From Cryphonectria parasitica EP155 (lineage: Eukaryota; Ascomycota; Sordariomycetes; Diaporthales; Cryphonectriaceae), in the NCBI RefSeq assembly GCF_011745365.1, contig NW_024468913.1, positions 1,550,001 to 1,614,000 of the forward strand: DNA of 64,000 bases, in the 5' to 3' direction. Shown here one piece after another: positions 44,199 to 55,500 of the stretch. The position numbers were made by a program, and so were the translations under genes. The notes beneath the pieces were generated by a model. The model did not search any database and was not told where the DNA came from. It saw nothing but the letters and a program-made list of their open reading frames with translations. Positions within the stretch are counted from its first letter, which is position 1. Each line of letters opens with the position of its first letter.

Positions 44199-45920
44199 TC
44201 AATGCAAGATGGGCCTCCAGCCCTTGCGCCCAACAAAGCCAACCACGCCCTCGTCACGCAACACATCGCTCCCAAGCCGTCCCGTGACGATGCTCCTCTC
44301 GTGTTCCGGACCACGAACATAAAAAGGCCACTGTAGCCTTCTGTGCAACTCAGCCTCATCACCATTGCTCCTCCTCTTCCCCTTCTGCTCCCACCACCAA
44401 GCCCTTCCATCTTCTTTTCCTTCTCCTTCCTCCTCTTCTTTCGTCGCCGCCGTCGTCCTCCTCTGCCTTCTCACCCGCACAAACCCACAAGCCTCCCTGT
44501 CTAGCGACATAAACCATTTCCGCTGGTGTACGCTGCCGATGGTGTTGCACGCGCCAGGGTATGCGTTCATCCTCCTCACCTCCTCGTCCTCCAGCTCGCG
44601 GAGCTCCTTCTCCATGTCTGTGAGCCCCTCTGCGGCGCTCTGGCCCTTTGCGGCGTCATTATATTCCCCTGCCTTTTCTGTTCCTACCTGCTGTTCTTCT
44701 CTTTCATTGCCCTCGTTGTTGTTGTCGTTATCATCTCCGCTACTGCTCGTATCCGGACCCGTCCTTCCCCTGCTCCTCCTCTTCTTAGCAACAGGCCCCA
44801 GCCTCACCCCGCGCCGTCTCCGTCGTCGCGCTCCCTCACCACCCTCAACAGCCCTCGCAGCAGCCCTGTCCCGCCCCAAGGCATCCTCTTCTTTCGTCAG
44901 ACGGAGATTAACGACGTAGCCCCTCGGCAGTCTCCATCCCTTCAACCTAAGCCGGATCTTCCTGTCCGCAAACGCACGCGCCAGCTTCTCCTGCTGCGTC
45001 AGCCCGTGCCAGCCTCCTCGCTCGTCTTCTTCCTCCTCCTCCTCCTCCTCCTCATCATCGTCATCATCCTCCTCGTCCCCATCTTCATCCTCCTCCTCGC
45101 CCGAGTCCGACAGCGCTCCTCGTCTCTTCGGTCTCGGCAGCCGCAGCACCTCATACTCACCCATATCCCAGATCAACAGACTCCCCACCTCCCACCCGCC
45201 CGTCTCCACAAGATGATTCCAGAGACAGTGCACCCGTGTCTCCACCGCCCCTCTCATACACCCTGCTCCTCCGCCTCTACCCGACTTCCCTCTCGCGTTG
45301 GGGTCCCCTGGCAGTCCGTACATGATGGCCCACGAGCACGACGAGGTCTGGTTGATCTGCAGGCGGAGGTCGTAGTGGGGGCCGGCTATGGGGTGGTCGT
45401 GCTGGGTGACTACGAAGTGGGCGCCTTGGAGGGCGTGGGCGTTGCGGTGGTAGAGGGTGGTGTAGTGAGGGATGGGGAGGAGGGAGAGGGGAGGCTGGAG
45501 GGGAAGAGGGCGGGTGTGGGATTGTAGTTGGTGGGTGAAGTGGGTGAGGTGTTGCTGGTCTTGGGCTGGGAGCTGGGTTGAGTTGTTGAGGAGGAGGGCG
45601 GTGCATGTAGAGGGGCCAGCGTTGGTGACGGTTGTGGCGTTGGCGGTGGAGGTTGACGGCGGTGATGGTGGCGAGGAGGCTGGCCGCTTGTCTGCTACGC
45701 TATCCTCCTCCTCCTCCTCCTCCTCCTCCTCCTCCCTCTGCATGTCCACTGTGCCATGACTTCTCTCCACTCGACGCTCGTCTGTGGTCTCTCGAGCACG
45801 CCTGCGCTCACCATCTCGTAATTGTGCAGGCAACTCAATCCGCCACGCCAGGTTGCGCTTCTTAACAAACGGGTTCGTGACGAGCTCGAGGCTGGATTTT
45901 CTCCTGGATTGGGAACTCAT
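44199..45920 (-). CDS. Stand-alone LigD-type 3'-phosphoesterase domain protein
   Basis: Predicted 573 residues, one exon. The core at about 165-260 matches the 3'-phosphoesterase (PE) domain of bacterial LigD: HFVVTQHDHPIAGPHYDLRL, then SWAIMYGLPGDP, LWNHLVETGGWEVGSLLIWD and GEYEVL. Candidate catalytic residues are His174, His182, Asp184, Arg186 and His236. The His174-His182 spacing is two residues longer than I expect for the bacterial motif. No ligase or polymerase domain is present, as is usual for fungal members. PE domains trim 3'-phosphates or ribonucleotides at DNA ends, so a repair role is inferred. Two acidic tracts (about 62-72 and 275-305) and an Arg-rich patch (about 370-395) interrupt the fold and may bind histones or nucleic acid. 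The C-terminal block WPFYVRGPEHERSIVTGR is conserved-looking. Confidence 0.78.
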   Translation of the reverse strand: MSSQSRRKSSLELVTNPFVKKRNLAWRIELPAQLRDGERRRARETTDERRVERSHGTVDMQREEEEEEEEEEDSVADKRPASSPPSPPSTSTANATTVTNAGPSTCTALLLNNSTQLPAQDQQHLTHFTHQLQSHTRPLPLQPPLSLLPIPHYTTLYHRNAHALQGAHFVVTQHDHPIAGPHYDLRLQINQTSSCSWAIMYGLPGDPNARGKSGRGGGAGCMRGAVETRVHCLWNHLVETGGWEVGSLLIWDMGEYEVLRLPRPKRRGALSDSGEEEDEDGDEEDDDDDEEEEEEEEEDERGGWHGLTQQEKLARAFADRKIRLRLKGWRLPRGYVVNLRLTKEEDALGRDRAAARAVEGGEGARRRRRRGVRLGPVAKKRRSRGRTGPDTSSSGDDNDNNNEGNEREEQQVGTEKAGEYNDAAKGQSAAEGLTDMEKELRELEDEEVRRMNAYPGACNTIGSVHQRKWFMSLDREACGFVRVRRQRRTTAATKEEEEGEGKEDGRAWWWEQKGKRRSNGDEAELHRRLQWPFYVRGPEHERSIVTGRLGSDVLRDEGVVGFVGRKGWRPILH

Positions 45921-46646
45921 TCGTGTGAGTTCACGTATGTATTAGAAAGATAGAAATAATCTAAAAAGAAAAAGAAAGGATGAAGAATAAAGAGTTTACA
46001 GCGTCAGAGTCTCCTTTCCCACCTACATTACTGCTCTTTACTCTCTCAAGTTGGATACTTACGTAAGCTTCATTCCACGAGTTACTCACTCCCCGTTAGT
46101 CAATTGATGCGAAAGAAGAAGGAAAAGAGTCCATTTGCTACCACCATGGAAACCAACAAATCTCTGCAAGTCTTATAAGAGTAGTAAAGTACGATCCAGG
46201 ACGACGAGACTGAGACTGTTGCTGCTGCCCTCGATTGATACCGTAACCAGAAAAATAAAGGCCATCCAAGTATTCATTCAAACACACATTGGCTAAGCAT
46301 ACTCCGTCCGAGCTGATTCACCCCTGACCTATCATGAAGTTAAGTGCCGTGCCATGCCCTGCCCCAGTATCAAACGCCAGGCTCGTTGTTGAACGTTTAG
46401 AAACTCCCGCAATTTGCCCCAAGAACAAGACGACCATTTGTCTTTACAGGCAGATGGCGGGCCATCTGCCCTCCTACAAATAAAAAGAAACCCCAGCAAA
46501 GAACCGCTCCGATGTTGTATGCATCCTCTGCCCCCTCCCCAAAGATCATAATCTCCCTTTTGCTCATTATGCCCCACTCGGATTACAAGTAAAATAGCAT
46601 TCGTCTCCCTCGTGTCCCGGGTCGATACTGGAGAATCCTCCTTTTC
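45921..46646. other. Intergenic region between CAF-1 subunit and phosphoesterase genes
   Basis: 726 bp between two tandem minus-strand genes, probably the phosphoesterase promoter and the CAF-1 gene 3' flank. No coding region seen. Confidence 0.55.
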
Positions 46647-49154
46647 TCAGGGCTTTGGATCGATGCTGGGCCCGCTGATCAGAGTCGGCGCGATCCGTTT
46701 CTTCTTTGGTTGCCCTTCCGTCTCTTCCTTCTCGCTCTCGCTCAGGTCTCTCTTCTGCCCGGCCACGCTGTTGCCGGCGCTTCGTGGTGTCTCGGGTGGC
46801 GTGGTGATGGGCACACCAGTCACCTTGCCCGAGTTGGTGGCAGTCAACCCAGGAACACTTCCGGCGAGCAGTGTCGGTGGGCCTGTCGGCGCAACTGAGT
46901 TCTGCGTTATTATGGAGGATGTCGAGTTGGACCTCGCGGGGGACGACGGCCTCTGGCTGACAAATGACGCCGGTGGGGGTGGGGACGGCGCTGTGAACGA
47001 GCTCATTGAATCTCGGTGTCGATGTTGCGAGCCGCCCGTAAATGGCGACGGCGGCGCAAATTGTGACGTGGGTGTTGGAATAGGTGTGGTCTGCGCTGAA
47101 GCCGCTGACGCCGCCGCTGCCGCCTCGGCTGCTTCCTGGCGCCGCTTCTGCGGATCGCCTTTCAGCACTTCCCCAAGGTCTGATGGGGAGAATGATATCG
47201 CCGAACAGAAGCCATCCGACGACGTGACCAGCAGGGTTGTGCCATCAGAAGACCTACGACACGGTTAGCAACCTACAAAGTCCCAGACAAGGGGAGAGGG
47301 TAGGCAAGGGACGAAGAGAAAGACAAAGGAAGCACAACGTCGCATCTCAACTTACCACGCAAGATCAGTAAATGTGGCGCAATGCAGGTTGCTGACGATG
47401 CATATAGGCGTCTGTTGCTGAGTGTCGTAGATGAGGATCGAATCCTGTGTTGCGACCGCATACACCATCCTGTACGGGAGCGCGAATGCTGCCTTTGGGC
47501 CTGCCGACGCAGGTGTCAACTCTGTGCTCACGGCTCTCGCCATGGGCTCGGAAGACGGTGGAGGCGGCGGGTCCATGACAGAAGGCGCAGGAGATGCTTT
47601 CGACAGGGGCTCGGGTAATGCTGGGATGGGCTCCTCTGCAGAGGATGTGTCGATGGTGATGTTCTTGGTGACCACGGGAGAGGTTCGCAGGGTGTAGTAG
47701 ATGGGCGAACACCGCACGCAGACGGAGGGCTTCTTGTGCCCGGGCAGATGTGCGGATGGGGGTCTATTGATGCCTCCTCGTGTATAGATGTAGACGGTAT
47801 TGATGACCTCATACGAGGGTTTCCCATCCATTGTCCAGTGCTGAGACTGATACTGCCCGGCGGGCGTCAAGAGGAGACTACCATCCGGCGTGAATGTCAA
47901 TCTCCGGAAGAACGATGTGAGGGTCTCGTTGGCGTAGAGGCTGGCATTCTTGACACTCATGCTGGTGGGCGCAGGTTTAGGAGAAGCCTCCATGGGCATC
48001 ACAGCGGGCAGAGGCATGGACGGTGCGGGACTGGCGGACCGTCGTGACGAAAAGGACGACCTTCGGCTCTGCCCCATGACGCTCGGCGGGTTCATCGGTA
48101 GTGCGATCGAGGTGGGTGTGCCCGGGGCAGACGGTACTGGGGACCCGATCGGGGCGCTCGTCGTGCTACCAATTCCAGGGACGGCATCGATCACGGCCAA
48201 CTGAGCTCGATGACCAAAGTCTGGTGGTGCGGGGCTGCTGGAGGAGATCCGACGGGGCGGTGGCAGGTCGGACTTGATGTGGACGACGACCCGAGGGGGC
48301 TTGTCTGTGTCGTTGGTGAGGCTATAATGTCCGTCCTTGGTCTTGAGCGAGTAGACATGGACGGAGCGGTCAGACGACTGGGTGGCTATGTATTCGTTGA
48401 GGGGATCCCAGGCCACGCCCTGGACGTAGTGGTTGTGCTCCGCGATCTGCCGTATCAACGTGCCTGCATGATAGTCCTGCCCGTCAGCAATTCTTCTTCT
48501 CTCCGGATCCCGCCATAGCTCGAGATGTGTTGCGTACCCGTCGCGGCATTGTAGATCCTGGCCACGTTGTCCATGCTACCAATGATGAAGTACGAGCCAT
48601 CGGGAGCCCAGGCCAGGTCATAGATCTCTGAGCCGGAGGAGCGGCACATGTGCTTGGTCCTCCAGCTCTCCTTGTCGTCGAAACCATCGCTCCCAAAGGC
48701 GGGGTTGCTCGTCTCGGAGGGGACCCATAAGATCACATTGCCATCGTCACCGGCTGATGCAAGAGTTTCACCTGTGGTGGATAATTGATATTGTCAGAGG
48801 GCCTGATTGGTAGTCCTATAGGAGACGTAACGAGAAGGGAACAGCAGAAAAACAAGGGTCCCCGTACTTTTTGGTGACCACCTTACGACGTTGACGGCTT
48901 GTGTGTGCTTGGACAGGGTCGCGAGGTACTCGACCTTCCGCTCCTCCCCATTCGACTCGACACGCCAGAGCTGTTGTAGAGACACGGTCAGCAAGGACGG
49001 CCCGTAGGAGGTCAGGTCAATGTGTGTGCCGTACTCGAACATTTGTATCACCGCCAGCAGTTGCTAGACGACCCTTGCCTGAAGGCTCAAAATGGGCCGA
49101 GTAGATGGGCTGGGTCTGGTCATGCCAATTGATGATCAGAGGTGTGGCCTTCAT
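46647..49154 (-). CDS. cac2: Chromatin assembly factor 1 WD40 subunit (Cac2 / CAF-1 p60), five exons
   Basis: Predicted 723-residue WD40 subunit of CAF-1, which deposits H3-H4 on newly replicated DNA. Exons 49154-49035, 48970-48868, 48771-48538, 48463-47356, 47253-46647; every junction keeps frame. The start MKATPLIINWHD and HFEPSGKGRLATAGGD match the family N-terminus. WD repeats follow: GDTNVRLWRVE, HTQAVNVVRWSP/LASAGDDGNVILW, SEIYDLAWAPDGSYFIIGSMDNVARIYN and HNHYVQGVAWDPLNEYIATQSSDRSVHVY. Later blades are RLTFTPDGSLLLTPAG, FALPYRMVYAVATQDSILIYD and FTDLAWSSDGTTLLVTSSDGFC. A Ser/Pro-rich insert of about 110 residues splits the propeller, as in other fungi. The tail is disordered with a KKKR basic patch. 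It lies tandem to the putative repair phosphoesterase, though 726 bp apart. Confidence 0.93.
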
Positions 49155-52100
49155 TTTGGCACGCAGGCTGTCTGGAGACCGTATTCTCTCTCATGTACGG
49201 CAAATGATGTATGATTCCCAACAGGAGAGTAGTACACCGTGGGGTGTTCGCTGTGGAGGGCAGGTTGTCAAGAAGAGAAAGGGGGTGGTGGGTGGGTTCC
49301 TTCAATTCTGAATCGTGGTCCCGACGCGACTTGGAACTGTCGGGTTTCGACGTGGACGCGTACCAGGCGAGTTTAGGTCGTTGGTTGACGAGCGGCTGGG
49401 AGGGTCGGGAGTATCGGGTAGGATGGAGAGTGTGTTTTGCTCTGCAGCTTGTCGAGAGGTGTTGAAAGGAGGAGGAGAAGGAGGAGGAGGAGGTTAAAGA
49501 GGAGAACAGTATTCAAACGAGAAAATGGTGGTCAATCAGTCTGTGGTTTCAATTGTGGTTTAGGTTGCTGCAGATCAGATGGATGCTCTCAGCTCTGGAT
49601 GAAGGTTACAGTTGCTATGGTGTTGTTGGGCCCGCAGCAGCTGCTCCTTACTACTCCTCCAGTGAACGCTTTGCTTTAGGCCTGGGCCCCCGCTACGGCG
49701 GACCAGCGTGTAGCTTCTTAAACGGCTGGTCGCCAATAGCGGGCTCTCTAACATTTGGGGGCCCATATCCGCTCACACTTCTTTGTCACCCTACTACTTG
49801 AAGGTTATAATACTTGCCTACCCACCTACATAGTACTTTGCAGTATGATATTTGATACGGCTACTCATGACACTCAAACCACACTGCATTCCCTCCTGTA
49901 CGGGATTGGATCCCATCCCGTCCCCCGTGAGATGATTCTTGGTAACAGGTCACGCGCCCCCCCAGCAGACAAGAAATGTCCTACACCAGCACTCAATCTG
50001 CCTTGGAAGATCCTCGGAATAAATCTACCCAGTCAGGACCAAGCTCTGTTTTGAAACTGGGGATCAACCCACCCCCCAAACCTCCTCAGGTGCAGGAGAC
50101 GTTGGAGCCAATGACCGTCGCAACGATGGCACATAGATAGCTCCGAGACATGCAGCCAGGGTGGTGCATTCTTAGGTGCACTCACTATCGGCATTAGAGC
50201 AGCAGCTGACCATTTCCGTGTAGCCTTGACTATCACAATATGGCGGTCATGAATGGTTTCGGCTAATATCTGGCCGATTGTTATGTTCAACAGCTGAGCT
50301 GAGTGGGCAGAGACAAAACCTCTGGCTCATCGTATGTACCTACATTAAAAGCACATGGAAAAGACGCAGGTCCGTCATCCACTCTGATGCGTGCATGCAG
50401 GCGCCAGGAATTCGCACCAGAGGGGTGTCCCATTCTCTGTGGATCTTTTTGTCAGTACAGTCAATGAGCATAATCGTCAGCTGCAGGAGACTCGGAAAGA
50501 AAGAAAAAAAGAAGACAGAACAAGGGATTCGATTTCTGCCATTTGATTACTGACATTGTCAGTGAATTCGTTCATGTGGAGACGTGCTCGCTGTAATAAT
50601 AGTCTCCTCACGAACTCATCTCTATAAGTAAAGCTGTAGAAATAAATCTTGAGAAGAGTCATGACTTCCTTCCCTCTCCTGCGCCTTCCCTGTGGACAAT
50701 GCCTCATCTAGATACTTTGGGTTCTCAAGGCAACTGCGAACTTGTCCTGCTCACCTCCTCCTTCTAGCATAGTCATTTTTGTTTATTTCTGAATTTTTCC
50801 GTGCCTTCTTTCCTCCCTTAAATGAGACGAGATGAAGGAACTGTGATGCTTTGACTCATAACCATAATTCGCTTCCGTCGTCGGGTTGTAACCTCGTCAT
50901 GATGACTAGTTCCCACTTTTGATTGTGTTGCTCGACCACCACACCACCATCACCATTCCAACCATTCCAACCATTGAAAGATACATGCGGTCGAGGCTAC
51001 CAAGCGTTGCAATAGTCACCCCCTCCCCCCTCCTTGGTCTTGAACGCAGGTCGACGCTGGCACGTTCGATATATGCCTTACGTCGGATCTCACACATGTC
51101 ACCCGACATCTGGAGTCGTTCAACGTTTTGCTCGACCAGGACGCAGCTCGTCCAAACACAACCCCCCCCCCCCTTCTCCCCCTTTCTTGCCCTAACAGTC
51201 CATTCCGCAGGGCTGTCCAGATACTGACAAGGGCTATAGCACTTTTTGCCGTCTTTCGAGAGTCGTCACAATCGCAGAGTCAGAATCAAGGCGGCGGGGC
51301 AGGAGGATCATCGGTATGACTTGAGATGACATGCATGCATCGACCAGACCTTCTCGAGACGTCCAGTCCGGGAGATTGCAGGCATAAGCGCCAAAAATGC
51401 CCCTCTCCGAGATGCTCTCTGCTCAAGTGCGGCGCCCTTAACACATGGATTTCCCCTCTATTCCCATGCAAGGCAAGTCAGCCAGACACACAGCGTCACC
51501 TTGATAGCCGCGCTACTGCAACTCTCGCTCACCCGATGTGCCGGGCCATGCAACTAACATCCTGCTATCGGGCGCATAGTTTTAGGATGGAGCCCCATAT
51601 CAGATGCCCTGGCAGCCACAATACCATAGTAGTTGGGCGGCCCCATACAAGCATTTCATAGTGCTGCTCCTACCCCGGCACACCTTCTTAACTTCGCCTA
51701 AGGCACCCGAGGTCGCTTGCATCTTATCCGGCCAAATCAAGACTGTTGAAGAGACCTTTGCGCAGCCGCCTTCTCCAGTGTCCATCCACACCGCCCGACC
51801 CTGCAGCTAGGCCGTCGAGATGTTCCTTGTCAACTGTCAAGCCGCCGTTGACTCATACGCCGCTCCTGCTAGACCAACCTCTCTCTATCATGCCCTGCCC
51901 GTGGTGCTAGCATCCCGCTATGTAGGACAACAACTTTGGAGCTGATTCCGGGGCTTTCAGTCTCATAATTATGGTTACGTATGGTTGACGTTCACGCTCA
52001 CGGCAGAGCGAATATCAACTTCCTCTTTTCCGCTCTCTTACGCAACTAATTATTCCTCGTGCTTACGAACTCCCTCCTCTCCCCTCTTCTCTATTGTGTC

Positions 52101-52548
52101 ACCCCATGCGCAGAAAAAGATCGTCAAAAAGATCTTCAAATTCTCCCCAGGAACCAGTTTTCATTGTTTCTCGTCAACGTAACCTTTCTGATCCAACCAA
52201 CCACGCGAGCCTCTTATCTCCGCCGCTTCAAGGTACGAGGGTGAATATTAGATAACTTCGCCATTGCACTAGTTGAAGAGCTCACTTTGGTTCTGGACCC
52301 TCCCCAAGGTGTACTTCTTGGTGGGGAGGATCGGATCCCTGTGCCGTCGACATCTTAGCAGTCACATAAACCGTGGGTCTATCCGCAAGCTCAGCCTCTC
52401 TGCCTGACGTCCGACCCTCGCCTTCGACTTGATTCAAATATACCGGTTTTCTGCGGCTCGAGAAGCGGTTGCCTTTGAAGAGAAAAAAACACCCGCTTTC
52501 TCTTTGGGATTGGCGAGACCAGCAGCAACTTCACACTCCTCATCCAAG
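49155..52548. other. Divergent intergenic region, cac2 / ABC transporter
   Basis: 3.4 kb with no supported gene. Open frames are at most 111 codons and lack domains. A GGA-rich run at about 49466-49494 and C12 at 51162-51173 are the only clear repeats. Confidence 0.5.
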
Positions 52549-55500
52549 ATGCAGGATGAATCCTTAACAATAGCCTGTGCTACCGGCCTCGCTGTTATCG
52601 GTCTTGTCTCTGTGCCAGCGATTTCCACTTTTATCTCGCAGCTTACGACGCGCAAGCTCAAGCAGGATGGTTATGAGGACAAAGATGGCAAGGCAACACC
52701 GGAGTCCGTGAAGGCCTACTCGGCAAAGTGGCCAAAAACTTTGATCGTGCTCTTCGCCTTTTTGGCGAGCGGCACATCAATCGCCTCTGCGATATGGACA
52801 ACCATCTACGCCAGGAAGCATGGCCCGCTTCTTGAGAATTGGTTGAGCGCAGGCGCCTTGGTGAGTCGCCCCCTCCCCCCCCCCCAACAACCTTGTTTTC
52901 TTTCTTTTTCGGCGCAGCAACGTCAGTCCACAGGCTAACCTCCCATCCAAAAACAGATCCTGATTCTGTTCCAGGCGATTGCCATTGCTTCGTGCAGGAA
53001 ATCTTCGGTCAAGTCCTACAGCCTCGGCCTTTACTCATTTCTGTCTTCCTTGATCCTGGCCGTCATCTTGCTCGCCCAGGGCACAGGTGAATTCGAGTTT
53101 CTGTTGCGCCACGAACCTGTGCAGTTTGCGCTGCGGATCGTGGAGATCGCCTCGGTCATCTTTCTAGGAGTCGCTAGTCTGTGCATCCCGCGGCGACCAG
53201 AAGTGTACGACAACAATGGCAAGCCAATCGATGCAATGTACACGGCGTCTGCCCTCAGCCGCTTCACCTGGGGCTGGCCATTGCATCTCCTCAAGGCAGC
53301 CGGCGAGCGGGGACAGCTTGACATGGACGACCTTCCACGCCTAAATCAATACGGTCGGTCCGCCGAGTTGTCGGCTGACTGGAAGAGGCGTGCACCAGAC
53401 AGATCCCTTTGGCTGACAGCTGTCTGGCTTCATAAAGGAAGCCTGGTCAAACAGTGGGTTCTCACCTTGGTGACGGCCTTTTTGAACTTTGGTCCTCAGT
53501 GGGTCATCTTGCAGCTTCTCCGCATCCTAGAGACATCTGACCAACGCGACAATTACGCATTGGATGTCTGGATATGGGTAATCTGGCTCGGGATCGTCAT
53601 CATCGCTCAGAACTGGGTCGAGGCCCATGTCTTCTGGGTCTCTGTCACCGAACTATCAATTCCCATTCGATCCCAGTTATCGGCCCTGATCTTCGAGAAG
53701 AGCATGCGCAAGAAGGATGTCAAGGGCACCGGGAGGAATTCGAACTCCAAAAAAGCTGCGCAGGAGAACGAATCTGCCGAGCCTGTCATGGCTGCCACCG
53801 CGGGAGAATCTACAGCCCCAGACAGCCCCGAGGTCCTGGACGAGGAAGATGAGTCCGAGGCCCTCAAAAAGAGTAAACAGGGCACGGTCAACCTCATCGG
53901 GGTCGATACAAAGCGGGTCTCTGATTTTGCAATGTTCCAGAACATGTTTCCCGGCAGTCTGGCAAAGCTCATCGTCTCGCTGGCCTTTCTGGTGTCTCTT
54001 CTGGGGTGGCAGGCACTCCTCGCGGGCTTCTCTACGATGCTTGCGATCATGCCCGTCAACATCTGGGCCTCAAAACGGTACGCAAAGGCCCAGGACAAGT
54101 TGATGAAGGTCCGCGACGACAAGCTTGCGGTTGTCAATGAGGCCCTCCAAGGGATCCGTCAGATCAAGTTCTCGGCATCCGAGCCACAATGGCAACAGAA
54201 GATCGACGACGTGCGAGAGGAGGAGCTGAAAAATGTGTGGGATGTCTTCATGAGCGACACCGTCCTTTTGGCCTGCTGGGTCACCACCCCGATCGCCCTG
54301 GCCGCAGTCTCCCTGACAGTGTATGCTGCTTTGTACGGAGCTCTCCTACCGTCTGTCGCCTTCGTCAGCCTGGGCGTTTTCCGAGCCCTCGAAGTGACTT
54401 TGTCCGTCATTCCAGAATTGACTACCGATGCCTTGGACGCCTGGACCTCCATCAAGCGCATCGAGAAGTACCTACAGTCCCCTGAGATCGAGAACCTCGC
54501 TGCCGAATCTGACGAGGTCACTTTCGACAATGCCTCGATCGCTTGGCCGGCCGACGAGCAGCTGGACGATGAGGAGAGGTTCGTCCTGAGGGATGTCACT
54601 GTGACATTCCCCAAAGGCGAGCTGTCCGTCATCTCTGGCAAGACCGGTGCGGGAAAGTCTCTAATGCTTGCAGCTATCCTCGGAGAGGTAGATATCCTGT
54701 CCGGAAAGATCGCCATGCCTAGACAGCCTGCTTTCGGAGATCGGAAAGATAGCAAGGCCACCAGGGATAATTGGATTATTCCCGAATGCGTTGCGTACGT
54801 CGCCCAGATCCCGTGGATAGAAAATGCCAGCATTCGCGACAACATCGAGTTCGGCCTGCCCCACGATCAGGAGCGCTACGAAAAGACCATCGAGGTCTGT
54901 GCGCTTCGCAAGGATTTGGAAATGCTCTCGGATGGCGAAAAGACGGAAATCGGCGCCAATGGGATCAATCTTAGCGGTGGGCAGAAATGGCGAGTCACTC
55001 TTGCGCGGGCCATCTATTCCAGAGCGGGTATTCTAGTCTTTGACGATATCTTCTCGGCAGTCGATGCGCACGTCGGCCGCCACATCTTTGAGAATTGTCT
55101 TACCGGCGACCTCGCAGTCGGGAGGACCAGGATTCTAGTCACCCACCACGTCGCTCTGTGCCAGCCCAAGACGAAGTATCTCGTCGAGCTGGGCGACGGC
55201 AAGGTCCTGCACGCAGGCTTACTCTCGGAATTGCAGCATGACGGGACGCTCGAGCTCATCAAGAGTCATGAGCAGACCTCGATGGAAATTAGGGAAGATG
55301 AAAACTTGACCGCCGTCAACTCGCACGAGGCTTCGGACGAGGAGGCGGATGAGACTCGCGCCGACGGCGATACACTCAAAAAGGTCCTCTCGAAACAGCA
55401 GGATGCGAGAAAGTTTGTCGAAGATGAGAAGCGTGAGCAGGGGGCCATCAAAACGCACGTCTACAGTGTCTATCTCCGGGATTCTGGCGGTTTCTTCTTC

